Source: an uncultured Acetatifactor sp. (GTDB taxonomy: Bacteria > Bacillota > Clostridia > Lachnospirales > Lachnospiraceae). From it: a stretch of 41,370 bases of DNA. Where the stretch lies: positions 1 through 41,370 of the forward strand of contig CAJUTJ010000176.1 of NCBI GenBank assembly GCA_910589655.1, written 5' to 3'. A program made the translations under genes and the position numbers. Shown here in pieces: positions 1 to 7,191 of the stretch (position 1 is its first letter; every line of letters starts with the position of its first letter). The notes beneath the pieces are model-generated. The model saw nothing but the letters and a program-made list of their open reading frames with translations, was not told where the DNA came from and did no database searches.

Positions 1-1
1 A

Positions 2-109
2 TCGGAACGAATATACCGCTACTTCGATGAGATCAATGCTGATCCGATTGTCTATCATTGGACATATAAAATGGACGAAATTGATCCTGATGAAGCGGCA
101 ACTATTTAA
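2..109 (+). CDS. C-terminal fragment of an unidentified protein (5' cut by window edge)
   Basis: An open frame enters from the left edge and ends at the TAA at 107-109, giving 35 residues rich in acidic and aromatic side chains and ending DEAATI. The composition is that of a soluble protein tail. It does not resemble the usual end of a LivG ATPase, which is what one would expect before livF in a branched-chain amino acid transport operon. I do not recognise the family, and the rest of the gene lies outside the window. Confidence 0.5.
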   Translation, partial: SERIYRYFDEINADPIVYHWTYKMDEIDPDEAATI

Positions 110-129
110 ACTATCAATAACTTAATATT

Positions 130-138
130 TGCTATACT
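130..138 (+). promoter_or_regulatory. Extended -10 promoter candidate upstream of livF
   Basis: TGCTATACT matches an extended -10 element (TGn plus TATAAT-like hexamer at 133-138). No good -35 hexamer lies 17 bases upstream, which extended -10 promoters tolerate. The same nonamer precedes two other genes here (25957 and 31619). Transcription starting near 145 would put the 31-bp tandem repeats inside the livF leader. Confidence 0.45.
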
Positions 139-292
139 AGGCAGGGAATGGTCTTATGGTGGGAAGCTAGGCAGGGAATGGTCTTATTGCGGGAAGCTTA
201 GGTAGGGAATGAATTTATTGCGGGAAGCTTAGGCAGAGAATGGATTTATTTCGGGAAGCTTAGGCAAGGAATGGATGTATAACAGGAAGCGG
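139..292. repeat. Five tandem copies of a 31-bp repeat in the livF leader
   Basis: Units run 139-168 (30 bp), 169-199, 200-230, 231-261 and 262-292. Each begins AGG(C/T)A(G/A)(G/A)GAATG and ends near GGGAAGCTT. Units 1 and 2 are closest to each other and the last is most diverged, ending in the GGAAAGG that serves as the livF ribosome binding region. The array therefore looks like repeated duplication of a segment containing a Shine-Dalgarno-like purine run. There are no spacers, so it is not a CRISPR array. Confidence 0.9.
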
Positions 293-309
293 AAAGGCAT
301 GGTTACAAA

Positions 310-1029
310 ATGTTAGAGGTTAAGGATTTACAGGTGTACTATGGTATGATTCAGGCGATTAAGGGGGTTTCCTTTCATGTAGAAGAAGGAGAGGTCATAG
401 CTTTGATCGGAGCTAATGGTGCCGGAAAGACTACGATTCTTCACACTGTATCCGGACTGTTAGCACCGAAGGACGGCAGTGTGATATTTGAAGGAACGGA
501 TATCACTAAAATATCCGGACATAAAATAGTGTCGATGGGAATGGCACATGTACCCGAAGGAAGACGTGTTTTTGCACAACTTTCCGTTTTACAAAACTTA
601 AAAATGGGGGCATATACCAGAAAAGATAAAAACGAAATACAACAGACATTGAAGACAGTATTTGAACGTTTTCCACGATTGGAGGAACGTCAAAATCAAA
701 TGGCAGGAACCTTAAGTGGAGGGGAACAGCAGATGCTTGCTATGGGAAGAGCCTTAATGTCACATCCAAAGATTATACTTATGGATGAGCCATCCATGGG
801 TCTTTCTCCTATTTTTGTTAATGAAATTTTTAATATAATACAAGAAGTCAGCAAGAGCGGAACCACCGTTCTTTTGGTAGAACAAAATGCAAAAAAAGCT
901 TTGTCCATTGCAGATCGGGCATATGTATTGGAAACGGGAAAAATTGTTTTGGAGGGCAAAGCAGATGATTTGATGAATGATGATTCTGTAAAGAGGGCAT
1001 ACCTTGGCGAAGGTGCAAAAGGAATGTAG
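310..1029 (+). CDS. livF: Branched-chain amino acid ABC transporter ATP-binding protein LivF
   Basis: This 239-residue cytoplasmic ATPase would power a high-affinity branched-chain amino acid importer together with LivG, the LivHM permeases and a binding protein. Walker A (GANGAGKTT) is at residues 34-42, the LSGGEQQ signature near 135-141 and Walker B (IILMDEPS) near 155-162. The segment after Walker B reads LLVEQNAKKAL, the LivF-type version in which the usual switch histidine is replaced. Length fits the family. The gene starts at ATG 310 behind GGAAAGG. None of the partner genes is in the window, and the preceding fragment is not an obvious LivG, so the rest of the transporter may lie upstream or elsewhere. 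Confidence 0.93.
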   Translation: MLEVKDLQVYYGMIQAIKGVSFHVEEGEVIALIGANGAGKTTILHTVSGLLAPKDGSVIFEGTDITKISGHKIVSMGMAHVPEGRRVFAQLSVLQNLKMGAYTRKDKNEIQQTLKTVFERFPRLEERQNQMAGTLSGGEQQMLAMGRALMSHPKIILMDEPSMGLSPIFVNEIFNIIQEVSKSGTTVLLVEQNAKKALSIADRAYVLETGKIVLEGKADDLMNDDSVKRAYLGEGAKGM

Positions 1030-1162
1030 TTTCTCTAATCTTAGATTGTATCAATTTTAAATTTATCAATTTTAGATGGTACAGTCTTAAACTGTATTAA
1101 GCTCTGAAAATGTAAGTTTTTTCGGATCCGTTATGAGTGAAAATAAGAAAGGAGATTGTTGT

Positions 1163-1783
1163 ATGGAGCAGATTGTAATTACCATTGCCAGACAGTATGG
1201 CAGTGGCGGACGTACAATAGGTGAAATGTTGTCCCAGAGGCTTAATATCCATTATTATGACAAAGAACTGATGAAGCTGGCAAGCGAAGACAGCGGAATT
1301 AACGAAGCATTATTTGCCAATGCAGATGAAAAAGTAAAAAGTACACGGTTGTTTCACATTGCCAAAAGCGTATATGGCGGAGAATTGATTCCTCCGGAAA
1401 GTGATAATTTTACATCAACAGATAATCTCTTTAATTATCAGGCTAAAATTATTCGTCAGCTTGCTGAAGAAGAGTCTTGTGTTATTATTGGACGTTGTGC
1501 GGATTATGTGCTGAAGGATTATGACAATGTCCTCAGCGTTTTTATCCATGCGCCGAAAGACTTCTGTCTGGAGCAGGCGGCAAAAAAGCATAGCATGAGC
1601 CGAAAGGAACTGGAGAAATTTATCCAGAAAACGGATAAGCATAGGTCGGATTACTACACTTACCACACGGGCAGAAGTTGGTTTGATGCCAGAAATTATG
1701 ATTTATGTCTTGACAGCTCAAAGCTGGGATTTGACAGATGTGTAGAAGAAATCATCGCATATATGAAAGTCCGATTCCGGTAA
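1163..1783 (+). CDS. Cytidylate kinase-like family protein
   Basis: A 206-residue protein of the cytidylate kinase-like P-loop family, which is common in Clostridia and distinct from the housekeeping Cmk. The N-terminus MEQIVITIARQYGSGGRTIG holds the glycine-rich nucleotide loop at residues 13-20, followed by YYDKELM. A central IIGRCADYVL and an acidic, tyrosine-rich stretch follow. The in-frame codon at 1133 was rejected as start because AAAGGAG (1148-1154) sits eight bases before ATG 1163. The gene is followed by a strong terminator, so livF and this gene may form one unit despite the roughly 130-bp gap. Substrate is unknown; a nucleoside monophosphate kinase role is inferred from family only. 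Confidence 0.85.
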   Translation: MEQIVITIARQYGSGGRTIGEMLSQRLNIHYYDKELMKLASEDSGINEALFANADEKVKSTRLFHIAKSVYGGELIPPESDNFTSTDNLFNYQAKIIRQLAEEESCVIIGRCADYVLKDYDNVLSVFIHAPKDFCLEQAAKKHSMSRKELEKFIQKTDKHRSDYYTYHTGRSWFDARNYDLCLDSSKLGFDRCVEEIIAYMKVRFR

Positions 1784-1819
1784 AAATAAAAAATGTTCTA
1801 ATGTTCATGGGATAAAAGT

Positions 1820-1857
1820 CCTCAGTATAGTAAAAATGGGCTATACTGAGGCTTTTT
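1820..1857 (+). terminator. Rho-independent terminator after the cytidylate kinase-like gene
   Basis: A perfect 11-bp stem (CCTCAGTATAG at 1820-1830 with CTATACTGAGG at 1841-1851) with a ten-base loop is followed by a five-T run at 1853-1857. Confidence 0.93.
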
Positions 1858-1938
1858 ATGTACAGCCCCGTACAAAGGAAATATGCCGCTATGAGGCACG
1901 AATCCATCATCATACAATATAGCTATAAAAGCAGTAAA

Positions 1939-2256
1939 TCACCTGTTTTCTTCAAATATAACCGCTGACGGATACTTGCTTTGATTCAGTGCTTCCTTAG
2001 TCTTAATAACTTGCTCCAAATCAACATCATATATATTTGCAATAGCTATCGTATAATAAATTATATCCCATAGTTCTTCGTCTATTGTACCTTTGACCTG
2101 CCTGACATTTGATGCTTTCATTTCTTTCCTCATGGCACGAGAAAGCTCACCGACTTCTTCTGAAAGCTTAAAAAAATAATCTTTTAGTAATTCAGGATGA
2201 TAATCTTTTTGCTTTATATAATTCTGCAAGTATTTAATAGTGGTTTTTTCATCCAA
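1939..2256 (-). CDS. MazG-like nucleotide pyrophosphohydrolase
   Basis: A 105-residue all-alpha NTP pyrophosphohydrolase of the MazG-like type, likely to hydrolyse non-canonical nucleoside triphosphates to monophosphate and pyrophosphate. The magnesium-binding pattern is visible as SEEVGEL at about 32-38 and DEELWDIIYY at about 60-69 (ExxE and ExxD pairs). The start is TTG at 2256, fixed by AAAGGAG at 2267-2273 ten bases away; ATG codons nearby are out of frame or run into stops. It lies about 80 bp downstream of lexA on the same strand and may be co-transcribed with it, which would suit a nucleotide-pool sanitation role, though that link is inferred. Confidence 0.83.
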   Translation of the reverse strand: MDEKTTIKYLQNYIKQKDYHPELLKDYFFKLSEEVGELSRAMRKEMKASNVRQVKGTIDEELWDIIYYTIAIANIYDVDLEQVIKTKEALNQSKYPSAVIFEENR

Positions 2257-2339
2257 ATTTACACATCTCCTTTCTCTTTTATTTTACTAATTTTGATTTT
2301 CCGGAGACGCTTTTCCAAAAGAAGAGCTAAGATAGCATA

Positions 2340-2957
2340 TCAACGGTAAAAGCGGAACACCCCAAATACCTTTCCTAAAATTTGACAATCTTTCACAATA
2401 ATAGGATCCATAGTGTCATTTTCAGGCTGCAGACGAATATATCCCTTTTCCTTATAGAAAGTCTTAACCGTAGCGGAATCATCAATCAACGCAACTACTA
2501 TGTCACCGTTATTGGCTGTGTCGCAGACATTTACAAACACACGGTCACCGTTAAAAATACCCGCATTAATCATGGATTCACCACGAACATTTAAGATAAA
2601 AGAATCTCCTTGAGGAACTACATCGGCAGGAACCGGAAAGTATTCCTGAATATTTTCTTCCGCCAAAATAGGCTGTCCGGCAGCCACATTTCCGATTATG
2701 GGCAGGCTGACCATCTCCGTCCGTACCATTTGAAAATTATCGTCGCAGATTTCGATAGCGCGTGGTTTAGTAGGATCACGACGGATGTATCCGTTTTTCT
2801 CCAAAGTTTCCAAATGCGAATGAACGGAAGAAGTAGACTTCAGATTCACGGTCTCGCAAATTTCCCTTACAGTGGGAGGGTATCCTTTCTTCAAGATTTC
2901 TTCTTTAATATAATCGAGTATCTCTTGCTGCTTGACTGAAATTTTTCCGTATCCCAT
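2340..2957 (-). CDS. lexA: LexA repressor
   Basis: The SOS regulator, 205 residues, close to the usual length. Residues 1-70 form the winged helix-turn-helix DNA-binding domain. The self-cleavage site is Ala93-Gly94 in VAAGQP, and the catalytic dyad is Ser128 (GESM) and Lys165 (TVK) in the C-terminal peptidase fold. On RecA-ssDNA signalling it should cut itself and derepress its targets. ATG 2957 is preceded by GTGAGG about ten bases upstream. A YneA-like gene with LexA boxes lies about 1 kb away in the opposite direction, the same lexA/yneA divergent logic seen in Bacillus subtilis but with a DUF3781 gene in between. Confidence 0.97.
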   Translation of the reverse strand: MGYGKISVKQQEILDYIKEEILKKGYPPTVREICETVNLKSTSSVHSHLETLEKNGYIRRDPTKPRAIEICDDNFQMVRTEMVSLPIIGNVAAGQPILAEENIQEYFPVPADVVPQGDSFILNVRGESMINAGIFNGDRVFVNVCDTANNGDIVVALIDDSATVKTFYKEKGYIRLQPENDTMDPIIVKDCQILGKVFGVFRFYR

Positions 2958-3258
2958 ACTATTTTTACCTCACTCTTTCTAATAGAAATTTTTTTATTAA
3001 AACTTTTCAGGGCTTCTCAGAGCAATTCAAAATTTTCAATTACACCGTAAATTATTTCTTTCTGCCATCCGTCAGTCATAAAATATGTATATTTTTCAGA
3101 TAAGCAAATGTTTTCACGGTCTGTCTTTCATATTATAGGTTTCATCCTCTTAAGTGAAAGATGAACGGTCTTTTATCATACTCCCAATTTCCTTTTGTGC
3201 TCCTACTGCCTTAGTTTTCGTTATCACTGTATAATACCCATGAATACAATTATGCAGC
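2958..3258. promoter_or_regulatory. lexA upstream region with candidate promoter and weak LexA box
   Basis: On the minus strand a TATAAT hexamer lies at 3137-3132, about 180 bp before lexA, with only a poor -35 (CTTTCA). About 20 bases downstream, at 3102-3113, AAGCAAATGTTT resembles the box inside the yneA-like promoter and is a degenerate candidate for autoregulation. The rest is AT-rich and shows no gene. Confidence 0.35.
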
Positions 3259-3501
3259 TTATGCTTTAGCCAGATGCGCAGTGATAATTGTATAGCTATG
3301 GACATTCACGGTTATTTTATAACCACCTGCAGATACATACCAATTTTTCCCTATTCTCTCAATTTTGGCGGTTTCGTCCAAAATCTGTACCTTGCTCCAT
3401 TGGACAACATCATCTGTTTCGATTTTGCAGTTTCTTTTTATTCGCTCTGTGCCCAATTCTGTTGTATGAAGTTTATCAATGTTTTCAATTAAAAGATTCA
3501 T
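3259..3501 (-). CDS. DUF3781-family small protein
   Basis: An 80-residue protein matching the DUF3781 pattern as I recall it: N-terminal NIDKLHTTELGTERIKRN, a TDDVV motif near 30-34, then KNWYVSAGGYKITVNVHSYTI at the C-terminus. The function is not established. No signal peptide or membrane segment is present. ATG 3501 is preceded by GTGAGGTG eight bases upstream. It sits alone between lexA and the YneA-like gene, on the lexA strand; with about 300 bp to lexA it probably has its own transcript. Confidence 0.75.
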   Translation of the reverse strand: MNLLIENIDKLHTTELGTERIKRNCKIETDDVVQWSKVQILDETAKIERIGKNWYVSAGGYKITVNVHSYTIITAHLAKA

Positions 3502-3804
3502 TTAATAGCACCTCACGTCAAAATCATTTCATATATTATTATAATGATATATATTCATCCACTGCATTTCACTGGGAACAAAAGTGAAATTGGGACTTAT
3601 CATAAAGCATTAGGTTACGGAACCGGTTTATGTTTACCACAATTATAGATAATAAGAATCGGTTTATAAATGATTCATTATACAAATAACATTAAGAAGA
3701 AAATAATTCAATATATAAATAAAGCTTCCAACCTTCTGCTTTATAATATCATATCAAACAGAAAAAAGCAAACATATATTCCAAAAATATGTTCTGATTT
3801 GCTG
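3502..3804. other. AT-rich intergenic stretch with a degenerate LexA-like site
   Basis: No credible gene. Reading frames here are short and have no ribosome binding site. At 3770-3781 the sequence AAACATATATTC resembles a weak LexA half-site pair (six of the eight GAAC/GTTC positions), and a GTTC half-site lies at 3791-3794. Both are upstream of the yneA-like promoter and could be auxiliary sites. Confidence 0.3.
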
Positions 3805-3833
3805 TTGACAAACAAATGTTCTTATGATATAGT
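3805..3833 (+). promoter_or_regulatory. Promoter of the YneA-like gene
   Basis: A perfect -35 TTGACA (3805-3810) and a -10 TATAGT (3828-3833) are separated by 17 bases. This is the best sigma-A-type promoter in the window. It is overlapped and followed by LexA-box-like palindromes, as expected for a tightly repressed SOS gene. Confidence 0.75.
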
Positions 3834-3846
3834 CCAATTACGAACA

Positions 3847-3858
3847 GAACAGACGTTC
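3847..3858 (+). promoter_or_regulatory. LexA box downstream of the YneA-like promoter
   Basis: GAACAGACGTTC has both conserved half-sites GAAC and GTTC with a four-base spacer, the Gram-positive SOS-box pattern. It lies just after the expected start point (about 3840). A second site, AAACAAATGTTC at 3810-3821, sits in the -35/-10 spacer and differs from the half-sites at one position. Confidence 0.65.
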
Positions 3859-3981
3859 AGAGCATATGAATAAAAGTACAGTTCACAATCCGGATTTGAA
3901 TGCCCGTCAGAGCGGGCAATGGGAAATACGACATTTTTCAACCGGATTTATGTCACAGCGGACTGAGATATGGAGGTTAAC

Positions 3982-4296
3982 ATGAAAAATAAAAAATGTC
4001 TCACTATAGGATTCGCTTCGGCGGCTGTAATCTGTATGTTTATGGTTTGCACCTTATCATACTGTTCTATTAATGTACAGGCTAATTCGGGGTTCAAATA
4101 TTTTACCAGTGTTACGGTGGAGCAAGGGGAAACTCTTTGGAGCATTGCAGACAGATATATTGATTACGACTACTACACTGATAAAAATGCATATATTTCA
4201 GAAGTGGAGAACATTAACCATATAGATGCCGGTGAAACGCTATTTGCAGGTCAGCTTATAATCGTTCCTTATTATTCTGTGGAATATGTCCGCTAA
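3982..4296 (+). CDS. YneA-like LysM peptide, probable SOS cell-division suppressor
   Basis: A 104-residue protein with an N-terminal signal/anchor helix (about residues 10-31) followed by a single LysM domain (TVEQGETLWSIADRY through GQLIIVPY). This is the architecture and length of Bacillus subtilis YneA, the SOS-induced division inhibitor, and LysM should bind peptidoglycan outside the membrane. The in-frame ATG at 3970 was rejected: it forms part of the ribosome binding site GGAGG (3972-3976) serving ATG 3982. The promoter carries LexA boxes and lexA lies nearby. Overall homology to YneA is inferred from architecture and context, so no symbol is given. Confidence 0.75.
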   Translation: MKNKKCLTIGFASAAVICMFMVCTLSYCSINVQANSGFKYFTSVTVEQGETLWSIADRYIDYDYYTDKNAYISEVENINHIDAGETLFAGQLIIVPYYSVEYVR

Positions 4297-4364
4297 AATA
4301 TTTGCCGGAAAATCATTTGCATTGTTTTAGCCCCGGATATTTTTGCACTTTCTTGGCAAGACGT

Positions 4365-4382
4365 CCAGAGACGGACATGCGC
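4365..4382 (+). repeat. Remnant matching the 20.3/37.1-kb dispersed repeat
   Basis: CCAGAGACGGACATGCGC differs by one base from the core of the repeat copy at 20239-20371. The flanks do not match well, so this is either a decayed copy or a chance similarity. It lies between the convergent YneA-like and recombinase genes. Confidence 0.4.
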
Positions 4383-4473
4383 CAAACTGCGTATTACTTG
4401 CAACTGATGTGCTTTAACGTATTTCCCGGCATTGATCTATGGAGATGCGGTCAACTATCTGCATGCATGGTGA

Positions 4474-5532
4474 TTATTCCTCTCTTAAATGAACCATTCG
4501 GGCAGCTTTTCTGCGGCGTTCATCTGCCTGTGCAGCATAATGCTTCCGGGTTGTATTGACATCTTTGTGTCCTAATACATCCGCTACCAAATAAATATCT
4601 CCTGATTCCTGATATAATGCGGTGCCATAAGTACTTCTCAATTTATGTGGTGTTATTTTTTTCAAAGTAGTGACTCTGGAAGAATATTTCTTTACCAGAT
4701 TTTCCACAGAGCGTACAGCCATCCTGCGGTTTTGCAATGACAAGAATAAAGCTTTTTCATGTCCTTCTGCAGGAATTATATGATTTCGTTCTTCCAAATA
4801 GTCCAAAAGTGCAGTTTCCACTTCGTCACCGAAATAAATAATCGCTTCATAACCGCCTTTGCGTCTGATTTTAATTCCGTTTACCTCAAAATTAATATCG
4901 GAAATATCCAGTCCTACGCACTCGGAAACACGAATGCCGGTTCCTAAGAGTAGAGTCAGGAGCGCTACATCACGCAGTTTCGTTTTTTTATGATATTCCA
5001 GCTCTTTTTTGGTCAGTTTTGTGCCATCCTCCACTTGGTCTAACAAGATAGCGACTTCATTTGGTTCCAGCCGGATAATTTCCTTTTCATGCTGCTTGGG
5101 GAGCGGAACGAGAGCGGCCGGATTTGTAGTTATCATTTCATTTTGGAAATAGTAGTTGTAAAAGCTGCGTAAAGAGGCAAGCTTTCGTGCTTTACCACGT
5201 TCCTCATTAGAAATATCTTTTCCGTCTTTTTGATAAAGAGACATAAATCGCAGATATTCTTCAATATCTATGCGCTTTATGTCGTCCAATAGGGAAAGCG
5301 GATAATCCTTTATATCCATTTTGCAGCATAATGCATTAGTTTCATGCAAGTAATCAAAAAACAGACGAATGTCGTATGCGTAAGCAAGTCTGGTACGTGT
5401 GGAAGTGTATTCTTCAATACCGTAAAAAAACGTTTTGCAGAAATCAGGAAGGGATTCTAAGACAGCACGCATTTTTAATATATTTTGTTTATTTTGTTCG
5501 TCATGATAATTATTGGATTTTACTACTGCCAA
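4474..5532 (-). CDS. Stand-alone tyrosine recombinase (XerC/XerD-like)
   Basis: A 352-residue site-specific recombinase, somewhat longer than a typical Xer protein of about 300. The N-terminal SAM-like core-binding domain spans roughly residues 25-145. The catalytic domain shows the first arginine in TGIRVSE, the beta-hairpin lysine in IRRKGG, HKLRS, LGHKD and the nucleophile tyrosine in RKHYA. The start is TTG 5532, lying 23 bases inside the preceding ttcA-like gene, so translation is probably coupled. There are no phage genes or attachment repeats around it, so it looks like a resident chromosomal recombinase rather than the integrase of an element. Its target site is unknown. Confidence 0.88.
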   Translation of the reverse strand: MAVVKSNNYHDEQNKQNILKMRAVLESLPDFCKTFFYGIEEYTSTRTRLAYAYDIRLFFDYLHETNALCCKMDIKDYPLSLLDDIKRIDIEEYLRFMSLYQKDGKDISNEERGKARKLASLRSFYNYYFQNEMITTNPAALVPLPKQHEKEIIRLEPNEVAILLDQVEDGTKLTKKELEYHKKTKLRDVALLTLLLGTGIRVSECVGLDISDINFEVNGIKIRRKGGYEAIIYFGDEVETALLDYLEERNHIIPAEGHEKALFLSLQNRRMAVRSVENLVKKYSSRVTTLKKITPHKLRSTYGTALYQESGDIYLVADVLGHKDVNTTRKHYAAQADERRRKAARMVHLREE

Positions 5533-6250
5533 GATATTCCACCCATCCTTTCATGTTTCCGGTTCTTATCGCTGTAAACATGCGCTCTTTTACACCGGGA
5601 TTTTCCAAATTTAACTGCCGCAGCAGATTTTTTACATATTCACGTTTGGTATGACCGTCTTCGGGACAAGGACTTTTAACTACGGGGACATTATATTTAT
5701 TTACAAAACCGATTACATCGACTTCGTTCATGTACATTAACGGCCTGATAACTGTCAGATCCATACGGTCTAGGTAAGTAACCGGAGCAAACGTGTGAAA
5801 ACGCCCCTCAAATATCAAGGACATTAACATGGTTTCCACTACATCGTCTTTATGATGTGCGTAGGCAACTTTATTACATCCGACGTTTTTGATAGCCTGA
5901 TTTAATGCTCCCTTTCGCATTTTGGCACAGAGAGAGCAAGGGTTTTCCTCTTTACGTTCTTTAAATACGATCTGAGCAATATCTGTTTTAACAATAGTAT
6001 ATTCCACATTTAGAGTGTGGCATAGTTCCTGAATTTGATCCAGTTTCAGATTATCAAATCCAAGATCTACCGTCACGGCATGAATTTCAAAGTGTTCGGG
6101 ATAAAAGCGTTTTAAATTATTAAGTGCATACAGAAGCGTAAGACTGTCTTTACCTCCGGAAATGCCTACGGCTATCTTATCCCCATTCTGAATCATGTGG
6201 TAATCGTCCACCGCCTTGCGTACATAGCTTAACACTTGTTGAAGTTTCAT
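5510..6250 (-). CDS. TtcA-like PP-loop ATPase (tRNA 2-thiocytidine synthesis)
   Basis: A 246-residue adenylating sulfurtransferase of the TtcA family, which installs sulfur on C32 of some tRNAs. The PP-loop SGGKDS is at residues 31-36 and the Cys pair in PCSLCAKMRKG at about 114-117. A further cysteine lies in SPCPEDG, so the three Fe-S ligands expected for TtcA are present. The ATG at 6262 was rejected because it overlaps the GGAGGG that serves ATG 6250. Its 3' end overlaps the recombinase start by 23 bp, making a two-gene unit. Some Clostridia carry several TtcA/TilS-like PP-loop proteins, so the exact tRNA substrate is uncertain. Confidence 0.85.
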   Translation of the reverse strand: MKLQQVLSYVRKAVDDYHMIQNGDKIAVGISGGKDSLTLLYALNNLKRFYPEHFEIHAVTVDLGFDNLKLDQIQELCHTLNVEYTIVKTDIAQIVFKERKEENPCSLCAKMRKGALNQAIKNVGCNKVAYAHHKDDVVETMLMSLIFEGRFHTFAPVTYLDRMDLTVIRPLMYMNEVDVIGFVNKYNVPVVKSPCPEDGHTKREYVKNLLRQLNLENPGVKERMFTAIRTGNMKGWVEYLGSSKIQ

Positions 6251-6552
6251 TTGTCCCTCCATCCCAAAAGACGTATATTCCAGTAAAGGCTTCGAAAAAC
6301 TCTAAAAATAAAAAATTCGACCTTTTATATTATAAACGATTTTTTATAGAAATCAAAGAGTTCAAATATTATATTTTGAATTTGAGTGGATATACTGTTA
6401 CTGTTAACCGGCTGCCACTGTAAAGAGTTTTCACATGTTTTTTGTATGCAAAACTTAAGAACATCACGCATAGGTTCTGCATATTAATCTGTATTTTATG
6501 CTGTGGACGGAGTGGAGCGCAAAATAAGTTGTTAAAAAAGGAGAATGAAATT
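6251..6552. other. Intergenic region between ttcA-like gene and rubrerythrin
   Basis: AT-rich spacer between divergent genes. TTATATTATAA at 6324-6334 is an 11-base palindrome resembling a PerR/Fur half-box, and TTCAAA/TTTGAA arms flank an 8-base spacer at 6361-6380, just before a TATACT hexamer at 6391-6396. These could take part in oxidative-stress control of rubrerythrin. I see no complete PerR box and no gene. Confidence 0.3.
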
Positions 6553-7149
6553 ATGGCAGTTAACTTTTCTGACAGTATCACAAAAGATAATTTAATGAGA
6601 GCGTTTGCCGGAGAGAGCCAAGCGCGAAACCGCTATACTTTTGCGGCATCTCAGGCGGAAAAAGACGGTTTGCATGTAATCAGTGCAGTTTTTGCTTTTA
6701 CGGCATCTCAGGAAAAAGAACATGCGGAGATCTTTTACAAGCATTTAAAAGAAATGGCAGGAAAAAATATTTTTATTGACGGAGGATACCCGGTTGATAT
6801 ATCCGATAATGTGACAGATCTGCTTCTTATGGCACAACATAACGAGTATGAGGAACACGACGATGTATACAAAGCGTTCGGAGAAAAAGCGAAAGAAGAA
6901 GGATTTGACAGAATAGCTGCTTCGTTTCTGCATATTGCCGAAATAGAAAAGATACACGGAGACCGCTTTGGCAGATTTGCAAAATTACTGAAAGAAGGAA
7001 AGCTGTTTGTATCAAATGTAGAGGTAGAATGGATGTGTCTAAACTGCGGTTATGTGTTTAAAGGAACCAGTGCACCGGCAGTCTGTCCTGTATGCCAGCA
7101 TGATCAAGGTTATTTCATACGATTTGACCTTGCACCTTTTGGCAGATAA
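6553..7149 (+). CDS. Rubrerythrin
   Basis: A 198-residue non-haem di-iron peroxidase that reduces hydrogen peroxide in anaerobes. The ferritin-like domain has GESQARNRY near residues 20-27, EKEHAEIF and AEIEKIHGDRF, which supply the iron-binding Glu and His ligands. The C-terminal rubredoxin-like domain has the paired CxxC motifs (CLNCG and CPVCQ). The start at ATG 6553 follows AAGGAG at 6538-6543; the longer frame back to 6442 has no ribosome binding site and was rejected. It appears to be monocistronic or loosely linked to the following transporter gene. Confidence 0.95.
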   Translation: MAVNFSDSITKDNLMRAFAGESQARNRYTFAASQAEKDGLHVISAVFAFTASQEKEHAEIFYKHLKEMAGKNIFIDGGYPVDISDNVTDLLLMAQHNEYEEHDDVYKAFGEKAKEEGFDRIAASFLHIAEIEKIHGDRFGRFAKLLKEGKLFVSNVEVEWMCLNCGYVFKGTSAPAVCPVCQHDQGYFIRFDLAPFGR

Positions 7150-7191
7150 GAGTATTATAAATATAAAGTTACCAAAGAGGGGACGATTTGT

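Noticed and set aside
139..292. The 31-bp tandem array as a possible CRISPR array
   Set aside because: Units are directly contiguous with no unique spacers, diverge progressively, and no cas genes are present.
3670..3873. 67-codon plus-strand frame upstream of the YneA-like gene
   Set aside because: AT-rich chance frame covering the promoter and LexA boxes.
4302..4559. 85-codon plus-strand frame after the YneA-like gene
   Set aside because: No ribosome binding site, overlaps the 3' end of the recombinase on the other strand, and has no recognisable protein character.
4474..5532. Recombinase as the integrase of a prophage or integrative element
   Set aside because: Neighbouring genes are ordinary chromosomal genes, with no phage or conjugation genes, no attachment repeats and no tRNA gene at its ends.
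6442..6552. Extended N-terminus of rubrerythrin from 6442
   Set aside because: AAGGAG sits at the right distance from ATG 6553, where the family's N-terminus begins; the extension has no ribosome binding site.
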